Source: Uranotaenia lowii
Lineage: Eukaryota > Arthropoda > Insecta > Diptera > Culicidae
Assembly (NCBI RefSeq): GCF_029784155.1
Contig: NC_073692.1
Coordinates: 435,031,228 to 435,095,227, forward strand
Length of the DNA stretch: 64,000 nucleotides
Direction of reading: 5' to 3'
The translations under genes and the position numbers were made by a program. Numbering within the stretch: position 1 is the stretch's first letter; each line of letters begins with the position of its first letter. Positions 10,966 to 22,135 of this stretch are shown here, piece by piece. Below the pieces are notes generated by a model that did not search any database, was not told where the DNA came from, and saw nothing but the letters and a program-made list of their open reading frames with translations.

Positions 10966-12560
10966 GGTCAATCACAGTCAATCCATTTTGATTTAAAAAG
11001 TCTGTCCTCATTTACTGTACTGTGATTAACAACTCAGAAATGATGAACTTATCCTAAGCGTGTAATTGTTTGGTTGCGAAAGAAACGTCTAATTTTAGCT
11101 TTTCAAATGGCTTTTATAAAACCATTATAAAACTAATTAGCCATTTATATGACCATAATACAGATGGTAAGCGTTGGTTGCAAAATTGGAAATATGTTCG
11201 GAGAATGTCAGTTTTTCTGATTCTTCTTGAATATATTGTTCTCACGCAATGCAAACGAAATTCCATGAAATGATGGCAAAAAGTAGGAGTAGTGAGAAAA
11301 TGTTTTAACGCCCCAAAAAAGAAGGTTATTGATTTTAGAGCATTGAAATAATCTGATAAAATGATCTATTTCAGCGTGACGTGACGACTTTTTGACAGAT
11401 TTTTGGTCATAAGTTATCAATTTTCAAATTTTGCAGCCAATGAACCCCAATAATTTTTAAATTTTCGTAATAATTATCAAATTCCTTATCCAACATGCGA
11501 ATTCATGTGTTTTTTTTCGAATTCTGGTTCCGAAGTTATTTGAGGAATACAAACGTGACGTAACAAGGGGCGAGAAAATGACTTTTCCAAAAAAAAAAAA
11601 TCGCAGTAGCTAAATTTCTCGGCTCCTTGACATTTAAGTAAAAAACTACATATATTCTACAAATTTAAAGAGATTGGATTTTCTTACAAACTTGACTTGC
11701 ACTGTTTAAAAAATTTATTAGAAAATTTATAGAAAAGGTTAATGAGGTTATAATTTATCATCGACCGCAAAGTAAACGTAGAACAACGACAATTATGTGC
11801 TTGAATAACATTTGAAATCTTTTAAAATAGTACAACCCATGATCTGCATTCGACGATTTCAACATGTGAACAAAATCTAACCATGCAACATATTTCGACC
11901 ATGTGACATATGCCAAAAATGCAACATTATCGGACCATGCATGCAAATTTCCGAATGTGTAGCACTCCTTTATTCGTTCGAAATTTGGCACGTTTTAAAC
12001 TCTACGGGTACAATTCGATTAACAAATCGTAATGAAATTGTTGTGCTTCTATTTTACGTTTAGCGGCCTTTCAATCGTAACCTTTTGCCTGAGCTTTCCA
12101 GTTTTGTACATTTAGAACGAGTTTCAGAAAGTTCTCTAAATTTGTCTTTCCTTTCCTGGATTCTTTTTCCGTTCAACAAACTCGCGCCCCACCGTATTAT
12201 CAGGTTAGCACCTTAGCCTACGTTCGTATAATGTTAAATTTAAAATAGGTACAAATCTACTTTCCGTTGGCCTACCTAAGCTAGGATGTTGTGAATTTCA
12301 TTTCTACTTACTGCCTTACCAATGCACAGAGTTGTACTGTTGTTTAGCACAATTGTTTGGCTATACAATTCAACTTAAACATTTTCTTGTTCTTCGTTAC
12401 GCAGTTCACCTATTGTGTTTGTTTACAGTTCAACCTTATTTTTAGCTTCTAGTTTTCCCAATTAATTCGCAGCATTATTTTCCTCCTTTTTTACCTAATT
12501 TGAGAACTGTCATCCTGAGGTCGTTCAGTGCCGTTGGTACCCTAGGCCCGTTCAAAGAAA
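10966..12560. other. Mostly AT-rich DNA; a few outlying satellite units
   Basis: No gene seen. At 11863-11944 there are about four degenerate copies of the 18-bp unit that forms the main array further on (accatgcaac, gaccatgtgacat). The rest, including 12000-12560, shows no structure I can name. Confidence 0.5.
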
Positions 12561-13655
12561 ATGCAACATAATCCGTCCATGTGACATAATCGGATCATGC
12601 AACATAATCCAATCATGTGACAGATTTGAATCAAGCAACATAATCCCACTGTGACATAATCTTATCATGCAACATGAACTGACCATGTGACATAATCGGA
12701 TCAAGCAACATTATCATACCATGCAACATTAACTGACCATGTGACATAATCTGGCCATGTAACATAATCGAACAATGCAACAGGATCCGACCTTGTAACA
12801 GAATCGGACCATGCAACAAATCTGACCAAGACTCCAAATCCGACTATGTTATTTAATCCAACCATGAGACATAACCGGATCATGCAAAATAAACCAACTT
12901 TGTGACATAATCTGATCATACAACATACTCCAATTATGTGACATAATCCAACAATGCTACATGAACTGACCATGTAACTTTATCGAACCATGCAACATAA
13001 TTGGACTATGCAACAAAATCGGACCATAGAACATTATCCGACCATGTGACATAATCTGACCATCTGACAAAATCCAATCATGAGACATTATTGGACCATG
13101 CAACATAATCTGACCATGTGACCTAATCGGACCATGCAACATGAACTGACCATGTGACATAATCCGACCATGTAACATAATCTGACTATGCAACTTATTC
13201 CACCACTCGGCATAATCTGAGCAAGGAACATAATCTGACCGTGCAACATAATCCGACCATGCAACATAATCCTATTAGTATGATGATCCAACGATGTTAC
13301 ATAATCAAAATCGGACCATGCAACATAATCCGACCATGTGATATAATCGGACCATGCAATATAATTTGATGATACAACGCAATCCGATTATGTGACATAA
13401 ATGGACCATGCAACAAAATCCAACCATGTGACATAGTCTGACCGTGCAACATAATCTGAACATGCAACATAATCCGACTATGCAACTTAATCCAAACACG
13501 TGATATAATCTGGCCATGCAACCTATCCCAACCATGTGACGCAATCCAATCAATTATGACTCACAATTATAGCATGCAACATAATTCGACCGTGAGACGT
13601 GATCTGACCATGCAGCATAATCTGACCATGACATAAACCATGACATGACTAATAT
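12561..13655. repeat. 18-bp satellite array, about 1.1 kb
   Basis: The unit is roughly gaccatgcaacataatcc alternating irregularly with gaccatgtgacataatcc. Copies diverge at a few bases each and some are lost or joined by linkers, for instance near 13270-13310. Because 18 is a multiple of three, the minus strand stays open in long stretches that read as hexapeptide repeats of the type MLHGQI and MSHGRI. No start context, domain or conserved frame supports translation. Confidence 0.9.
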
Positions 13656-14989
13656 CATGGAATCTGGTAAGTCTTAATTTCTGGTCACTATATTTTTGCA
13701 ATTGATAAAAGATCTATTGAAAATCTATTGAAAATCATTTTGTCAGATAATTTCAATATTATTATATTATGCAACAACCCCCCACCCCCAGTAGGGTGCA
13801 AAATGCTAAGCAAAATATTCTTCAGTAAATTCAAAATTTCAATCCTTCTTCAAATTTTGATGAACGACTAAAATGAATAAGGAGTAAATTCGAGGCCAAC
13901 ACCTTGAAATATTATCCCAGGTCTACAATTCTTCTACAGTTTTAAAAAAAAACCCACTTTTTGATAGAAGTTTTGTCCAGAACATTGAATTTTCAATAAG
14001 ATTAAACCAAGCTTGTATTCACTTTATTTGCAAAATCAAACAATAATTTAAATTGAGTCATCAGAACCATGTATTTAGCGTCTAGAACAAGTTTATTGAG
14101 CGAGTCCCTTCAAAATAAACCTGACAGATTTTTTGGAAACTTTAAATTTGATTCAAAACTGGCTTATGTGTTTAGAAAAAGAAAGCAAATATTCAAATGT
14201 TTTTATTCTTGATTTATATTGAAGAATTAACATTTTTGCCTGGATTTTGCCTGGATTTAAGATTGTGAATTTTGTTACTGAATGCCCTGATTTGGCAAAG
14301 TTTAAAGATAAAATATCCTGTATTTGCTTTGCCCTATGGCCCCCGAAATCACTCGGAAAAATATTTGGTAAGCTTAGAACCGAACCATTTCGGAAGGTTC
14401 TGGTTCCAAGTATGATAATAAAAATTAAAATCCATTGCTCATGATCAGATTTCGGATTGTGTATCTAGTTTATTATTCATTATTTTCAGTTCAGATCACC
14501 CGGCATTCCTGCCAAGAAAGCTCCAGCAAACCTACATCAATACATTAGAGCCACCGCTTCCGGCGGCTTTGTGCCACCTCGGCTCTATCATCTCGTTGAT
14601 TGCTGCTTTGCCGCAAAAGAATAATATTTAAAAACCCACATTTTTTTAAAACGAATTAATTCATTTTTCAAATTTCAGTTTGGATGATTATATTTAATTT
14701 TCTGGGAAATAGGAAATGGACCTAAAACTGGCGAAAAAAACCTGGGAAATGAATAATTATCGTGAAAAATGGCTCATTCTGGTAAAAAAAAATTCTGGGG
14801 AATGGTTCGTGTAGGGAAAAAAATGGGAAGTATTTTTTCTGGCAATCGAAGTTCTAAAAATTTTTCATTCGGGGTCTTTGTTTTCGGGTGAATGGAGTAA
14901 AACTATTGTAAAAGACAATACCACAGAAAAAATAATATCATACCACATTAAAAACAACAATAAATGTCTGATTTCATATGAATTCAGAG
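13656..14989. other. AT-rich DNA, no gene seen
   Basis: No convincing ORF. 'gcctggatttt' words at about 14240-14260 resemble parts of the dispersed repeat found at 16411 and 33841. Confidence 0.45.
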
Positions 14990-16980
14990 CAGGGCCGTAG
15001 GAAGAACCGACTCATGGAGGGGGGGGGGGTGGGGGTGGTTTGCTTGGTGACAGATTTTTACCTATGATTTTTTGCCCAACAACGCACGGATAAAAAAAAA
15101 TAAAACAAATTATATTTGTTCCTAAGTACTCATGAATAGTTTTCGTATTAAATCGCAACTCAAAAAAAGTGGTCCTTTGCCTAAAGGGTGGACTAATTTT
15201 TTTTATTTCAACCTTTAGTAACAAAATATGGAATTTTCTTTCATCGATGGTTAAGATTTTTGAATCTGTTTAAGAGTATGCTAGATCAAAGTTGTTTGAT
15301 TTGAGCATAAAATAAATTCTTTTTATAGTAGTCTTAAATTAAAAAAAAACTTATTTTAAGGTCAAATCTAACAAACCCAATCCTCCAACCTCTTTCGCAA
15401 ATTCCAAGATTCTAACCTTTAATGATAATACATTAAATCTTTCAAAAAAAACAATAGGAGAAAAAACATTTTTCGGATAAAATTTGCTTGATGCAAACTT
15501 GAACTATATTTGTGATTTAAGTTTGAAATTTGGCTTGAAAAACTGCAATATTATTAATGTTAAACAATACACCGAGAAAATTTAGAATTTTGTGCAGATT
15601 TCTAAGGTGAAGATCAGGTACATTTAGGAACATCAGGTTTCTTTAACAGGAAATATTTTCTATATAAAATCAATTCCATAATGAAAATCCAGATGATGAT
15701 TTTTCTAAAATAATTTGAGATATGTTGCATTTAACCAAACTTAGAAAATTAACTCTACCTATACTTTATAATTGTGATTTTGAAATTGAACTATGAATCT
15801 GTTTCCGAATTTCTAAACGATTTCTAAAATGTGTAAACAAATACGATTTCTGAATCTTTATTCCAGATCAGCCTCTATGAATCTATTATTTAAATTCTGT
15901 AGTGCTGATTTCATCTTAATAATTTTTTTCAATTAATTATTTTTAATCTGTATTGCCGGAATCTGAGTTTTCTATTTTGGATCGTCGCTGAGAAGCTTTA
16001 ACTGTTTAAATTTTGTTTAAGATTGAAGTTTAAGAACTTCGAATTTGATTATAAAACCAAATTCTTCTTTTATTTATATTCGGAAAAAATTATCAAAAAA
16101 TTGAAAATGCATATGATTTTGGATAAACATGATTCAAATTTGATATGAAATGCAAAAACCAAATTTGAACCAGAATTTCAAAAAAGCTTTTCATTCCGCC
16201 TTTTTTTTTATTATTCGAACCGGAAAACAAGAATCCTAAATTGAAACAGAATCAGAAATAAGCGAATATGTAGAAATAAAATTTTGGTTATAGGGATATG
16301 GAACCAGAACCTAAAAAATGGCTTTAATTTAAAATTTAATATTCAGACATGAATATTCATGATGATTACCACATTGCCCGGTTTTAACCGTGTTGGCACG
16401 TATATTTAACATAAAATTTGGGAAAATCCTGTCTGACGCGTTTGCCCGGATTTCATTGGAAAAGTTCGAATTATGCTCAGGTTTGTTCTCATTCTCATTT
16501 TTAAATTAAACTAAAAAAAAAAAAACAAATTGTGTTAAAATTTTTTTATTATTTATGGGCCCAAAATTTTTGGAGCAAGATTCAAAAAAATAATCATGAA
16601 AGGTTTTTTCAAATTCTTTCTGATGAGACATTCCTAAGTTTTAACCGAAATTGCTCGGTATTGCCTGGATTTTGTCAACAATTTTGAAATAAAATACCTG
16701 GATTTTGCCGCCCGAATACGTGCTGAAAATTTTAGAAAACCTTATTCTATGAAAAAGTGAGAAAATTCTGAAAAACTATAGCAGAGTTTTGAACTTTCGA
16801 TGGGTTTTTGAAGTTTTGGCGTTAGTTTTTAGTCTAGATGGTTACTCTTGAATATCTTTGCTCTATTATCATAATTTGATTATAAATTTAAAATTTTGAG
16901 TGTAAAGTAGAATACCTCGCTTGCTTTTTTGGACCCTCATGGAGGGTTTAACCCCCTCCCCCCCCGTTCCTACGGCCATG
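14990..16980. mobile_element. hAT-like non-autonomous element, about 2.0 kb
   Basis: The left end cagggccgtaggaa (from 14990) matches the reverse complement of the right end catggccgtaggaa (to 16980) at 13 of 14 bases. Both TIRs are followed inward by G/C-runs. The flanks attcagag (14982-14989) and atacagag (16981-16988) match at 7 of 8 bases, fitting an 8-bp hAT target duplication. The interior is AT-rich and has no transposase ORF. A segment at 16411-16735 also occurs elsewhere. Confidence 0.7.
16411..16735 (+). repeat. Dispersed repeat, copy 1
   Basis: Same-orientation similarity with 33841-34150: both run from 'ataaaattt(a/g)gg' through 'gccgggatttcattgg'-type sequence, 'tctcaaatcaaactaaa'-type sequence, 'aattatcatgataggattttt'-type sequence and an 'atacgggcagaaaa'-like end. 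Copies are diverged, with small indels. Family unknown. Confidence 0.55.
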
Positions 16981-18946
16981 ATACAGAGTGAATGGGTAAT
17001 TTAATAGTCGATAAAATTGGTTGCGATATATTCCACAATTTCAAAGAAGCAAAATTTCTAACGTAGGCATAAATTTGTTAGGATTTCCACAGCTCTCTTT
17101 GTCATTCTATAAGGGAAAAAGTGTTTTATGAAATTCCCAGTCGTGTTGCATCGCTTAAATGAAATGTTTTTCAATGTGAGTTTTAAAAACATTTCTTAAA
17201 TTTGAGACAAAATTAAATAAATAATCTTTAAGCCACCAGCCTCGAACCAAAAATCTTGTTCTCACATTTGAAGCAATTGAATCTCATTTATTTACATTTT
17301 TTCAATTTAACGCTTCATAAATGCCATCACGAACCAAAATAATCACCACCAAGCCCTGAGGTCATTTTTGAGGCATCCGAAGCATCGAGGCGTCTTTGCG
17401 GACCAACAAAGTCGCGATACACCACCATCGTCATTGCTCAAATGTGATTTCTTGGTTCGTTAGCAATATCTTCCTAAACTTCCTTCGCCTTCCGTGTCAA
17501 AATCCTGCCGGAATCATCCCAGTACTTAGATACCAAGACAGTGAGCGGCCATCCTGCGGCGAGATTCCAACACTATAGTTACTCAAAGGCGGCTCGGCGA
17601 ATCAGAGGCTACCGGAAATCCTCATTGAAAACTACCCCGGAGGAAACCACACCGCACTTGGAGCAGAGTAGGGCAGGATGAGTGAAAAGCCACAATCGCA
17701 ATCGGTGAGCTTTGCTGTGCCTATGCAAATTTATCGTTCGTTTCCGGTGGAAGCATGATTACAAGGATGCTGGTGATGATGATGATAATGATGGCGATGC
17801 TGTTTTTGATCTGATGACGTTGAAGAACATTTTTTGGTTTTTAAAATAAACTTTCATTTTTAGTTTTTCGGTATCTAGGTATCTCTTTTATTAAAAATCA
17901 ACATTCTTATGCTGACCCATATTTTGAGCTGGTTCAAAACACCTGCCAAAAAATTCATTGTACAGGTTTTCCTCATACTCAGGCACACATGTGAAAACAC
18001 TAGACAGAGGGTTTTCTGTTGTTGACCGAGAACGCCACCAAAACTGTTGTGAGAATTTCCAATTTGCCAGTAATAAATTTGATCAACGAAAGAAAATGGG
18101 AAAATTTGAATAAATCGTAAAAACCGAAACATCAACTCGCCCATTTCCCACCCCTTTTTTGCAAACAGAACAGAAAACAAAAAAAAACTCAACAGTGACG
18201 CAGCAGCAGCAACATGACGAAAATTGTATCCTCCAACCCAATTCGTATGTTTTGTGTGTATTTTCTATACTCTTTTATTCTGTAATTTAGTTATGAATGT
18301 AAATATGGCAGGTTGCTGAAAGATGTCCTCAACGCCCGTATGAGTACAATTCACCGGAAATACGGAATAGGAACCAATCTAGGGGAAAGACGGAGGGTCG
18401 TCGTCGTCTCGTGAGGTGAAAGATCTTCTCATCAGGATTGCTGGGTACGTGCAAAATTGTCCAGCAGTCGCCGGAAGATGGCAAAGTGGAACACGTTCGT
18501 TCCGTACAAGATTGGGCACACTACACATTCCGGCAATAAGAAGCGGTAGGGAATGCTGAAAAAAAAAGTCACAGAAAACAGAATCGTCGGTATTCGCAAT
18601 CAAGCATCCGGCCGGTGTGTGTCTTCCTGGACCAGTCAAGCAAAACCAATTCCGAGAAGGACGTGCAAAATCATGTTTGAACGAGTTGGATTGCACAAAC
18701 ACGTGCGTTTAGTCCGTTGGAAAGTTTACTCTACCCGGGAAAAGTTGGAGTGAAAAAAAAACCTGGCCATAAAACAATCTAACGTAATTTGTGTTTTGCT
18801 CGATTTCATCTTAGATTTCTGGCTGACGTGTATGCAAAGCCTGATGGTGGAATCAATCACAAATGAAACAGGCACATGAAAGAAACTTCAACTCAACAAC
18901 AATATTTTATTTATTAATTGAAGTTTATATATAAAAAAATCTATCT
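16981..18946. other. Intergenic or intronic DNA; GC-richer islands
   Basis: Bases 17330-17820 and 18380-18760 are GC-richer and look unique. ORFs there are short and overlap on both strands. A possible start exon lies at 17678-17704 (MSEKPQSQS followed by a gtgagc donor), but no downstream exon was found. Confidence 0.45.
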
Positions 18947-20975
18947 AACGCGCAATGGGAAAAAAGTTTATAAACCGCGTTGAAATTCAATATTTTCCCT
19001 CCTGCATACTATGAAAATATACTTTCTTTTAGTGAAAATGACCGGATACTCGATTTAACATAGTTTCAAACGCCGCACGACATGACGAACGGAAATATAG
19101 TGCCTTTTTAGCCCCTAATTTCCCAATACTTTCTAAACAATTCAGAAAATCGCTGATTTGGACTACAAATTTTCAAAACAGTAGACCAATCTTGTGTATT
19201 TTTTTCCGGGGAATCAAATAAAGACTCTTTGAACAATCGCTCGCTTTAAATAATGGAGTTATGGATGATGTTACCCTCAATTTTCCTACATATTTTCAAT
19301 TAATTATGAAAAAAATAAATTCGGGAAGTTTAAAAAGCGAAGAGACCTTTTTCGTCTCATTTTTCCGAGAATTCAAATGAAGGTTGTTTGAGCCACCGCA
19401 CGCATCCGAAAATGGAGTTTTTACTCTTTTACTTTCAATCCCCCTACGTTTTTCAAATAGTTCAGAAAAAGCATGCCCGGACTTGAAAATTTTGAACCAA
19501 ATGAAGCTTACCTTATGTGATAAAAATCCTAGGAATTGGAAAAGGAAAAATCCTAGAAATCGAATGAAGGCTGTTTGAGCCATCGTACGCATAGGAAAAA
19601 TGAGTTAAAGCTGTTCTTACCCTCAATTTCTCTACATTTTTCAATCAATTGAGAAAAAAGCATGTTAGGACTCGGAAATTTTGAATCAAATGAAACCCCC
19701 TTTGTGTGATTTTTTCGAGGAATCGAATTAAGGCTATTTGAGCCACCGCACGCGTTATACAGGGAGCTTTAGTCACTATTCCCCTACATTTTTCAATTAA
19801 TTCAGAAAAAAACAAGTCTTGACTTTAAAATTCCGAAACAAATGAGACTTATTTTGTGTGATTTCTTTCGAGGAATCATTTTTTGAATTAATTAAAAAAA
19901 GCTCTCTGAAACAAATAAGACTTATTATGTGTGATTTCTTTCGAGCAATCAAACTAAGGCAATTTGAGCCACCGCATGCTCCAAAAATGGAATAATATCC
20001 GTTTTACCCTCAAGTTTCCAACATTTTTTCAATTAATTAATTAAATGGACGGACTGGAACATTCTGAAACAAATAAGACTGATCATGTGTGTTTGTTCCC
20101 GAGAAATTTAGGGCAGGCTATTTCAAACTCCGCACGCACCGCAAACTGGAGTAATGGCTGTTTAAACCTGAATTTCCCAACATTTTGCAATGAACTCACA
20201 AAAAAGCTTGTTTAGACTGGACAATTTTGGAACAAATGGGTACTATCTGGTATGATTTTTTTCGAGAAATCGAATGAAGGTTGTTTGGGCCATCGCCTCC
20301 ATTGAAAAATGGAGTTCTGGCTGATTTACCCTCAATTTTCCTACATTTTTCAAATATTTCAGAGAAGTGTATATTCGGATTTGAAAACTCAAAACCACTA
20401 TTCCTTGGAAAAAAAACAAACAAGAAAAGTCTCATTGGGTTCCAAATGTTCAGGTTGGAACGCGTTTTTTCTGAAATATTTTAAATATTTAGAGAAATTC
20501 AGGTTAAAACAGCTGTAACTTCATTTTTCGATGCTTTCGGTGGCTCAAACAGTCTTCATTTGATTCCTTGATAAAAAAAATCGCATATAAAAGGTCTTAT
20601 TTGGTTTGGTTTTCAAGTCCGAACATGCTTTTTCTGAGCTATATCAAACATGTTGAAAATTGAGGGTGAGTCATAACTAAATTTTGAGAAGCGTGCGGAG
20701 GCTCCTTCATTCGATTCATCAGGAAAATTTTACAAGCCAAGTATTTTTTAGTTAGAAATTGTCTAGTCCAAATCAGTGTTTATCTAGATTTTTAACAAAA
20801 TATAGGGGAATGAGGAATTAAAAAGGAATTTTATCTTCATTTCGAAGGTCATGCAGCTTCTGAAAAATAAGTCCAATCAATTCCCTGGACATTTTAACTA
20901 AAGGAAGGTATATTTTCATAGATAGAAGATATTGAATTTCTTCGCGGTTTATGACTTTTTCCCTATTGTGCAACG
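18947..20975. mobile_element. Foldback-type element with long inverted arms and internal tandem repeats
   Basis: The left arm (cgcaatgggaaaaaag, then aaaccgcg and gaaattcaatat) matches the reverse complement of the right end at about 20974 (gcacaatagggaaaaag, aaaccgcg, gaaattcaatat). The inverted similarity continues for several hundred bases. Inside are about eight direct copies of a ~150-180-bp unit ('ccctcaattttcctacattt', 'tttgagccaccgcacgc', 'aaatggagtt'), and from about 20460 copies in the opposite orientation ('ggtggctcaaac', 'aaaattgagggt'). No ORF. Outer boundaries are approximate and no target duplication was identified. Confidence 0.75.
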
Positions 20976-21079
20976 TTTGATATTATGGCCACACTAGGCA
21001 CTTCTGAATAGATATTCTTAAAAATCGAAGAATAAAGACAATTTGTTTGTTTGTGAAAAAGCACGAACATCGCAGGTTT

Positions 21080-22135
21080 TAAAGGTTTCTGATGATTGAT
21101 TAGTTTTATTTGGCCTTCCGATGGAAAAAAAAAAACGGATTGGCTTAGAGAGTTTGAATGCTGCTGCTGCTGGTTGTTTGTTTTGATTTGGCCTTCCGGT
21201 GGAAATACGGATTGGCCTAAAGAGCGCAGATTTTTAAGGCTGCTGATGCTGAGATTGTTTGTTTTGATTTTTCCTTCCGGTGGAAAAGGCGGATAGGCTT
21301 AGAATGCGCTGATATTTTAGGCTGCCGCTGCTGATTGTGTGTGTTGTGATTTGACCTTCCGGTGGAAAATAACGGATTCTATAAGGAAGAGCAGATTTTT
21401 AAAGCGGCTGTTGATGATTGTTTGGACTTTGGATAGAAAAGACGGAACGACTTAGAGAGCGTAGCTTTTTAAGGCTGCTGTTGCTGATTGTTTGTTTTGA
21501 TTTGGCCTTCCGGAGAAAAAAAAAACGGATTGGCTAAGGAAGCTTAGACTTTTAAGGCTGCTACTGTTGGTTGTTAGTTGTGATTTTGCTATCCATAGAA
21601 AAGGACGGATGGGCTGAGGAAGCGCAAACTTTTAAGGCTGTTACTGTGGATTGTTTGTTTTGATTAGAAACTTCGGTATAAAAAACGGATTGGTTAAGAA
21701 TGTGCAGATTTTTAAGGCTGCTGCTGTGGATTGTTTGTTTTGTTTTGCCATTCCGGTGGAAAAAAACCAATTGGCTGAGGAAGCGCAGTTTTTTAAGGCT
21801 GCTGATTGTTTGTTATGATTTGGCCTTCCGGTCGAGAAATACGGATTGGCTTAGAAAGCGCAGATTTTGAATGCTGCTGATTGTTTGTTTTGATTTGGCC
21901 TTCCGGTGGAAAATAACGGATTATCTTAAGATGTGCAGATTTTTTAATGCTACTGCTGCTGATTGTTTGTAATGATTTGGCATTCCGGAAGCGCAGATTT
22001 GTAAGATTGACTTAGGGAGCGCAGATAATTTAAGGTTGCTGCTGATTGATTGATTTGATTTGAACTTCTGATAGAAAATGACGGCTTGGTTTAGGAAACG
22101 CAGATATTGATTGCTGCTGCTGTGAATTGTTACAG
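21080..22135 (+). repeat. Minisatellite, about 80-bp unit, about 13 copies
   Basis: Unit landmarks are tttgttttgatttggccttc, cggtggaaaa, acggattggctta, gagcgcagattttt and aaggctgctgctgctg. 'Ggccttcc'-type words recur at about 21109, 21188, 21268, 21351, 21501, 21820 and 21895, roughly every 72-83 bp. Divergence is moderate and some copies have deletions. No ORF spans the array. Confidence 0.85.

Noticed and set aside
12631..13553. Minus-strand ORFs encoding MLHGQI-like hexapeptides
   Set aside because: They follow the 18-bp satellite in several frames at once and break wherever units are lost.
12561..13655. CRISPR-like array
   Set aside because: Repeats are contiguous with no unique spacers, and the genome is eukaryotic.
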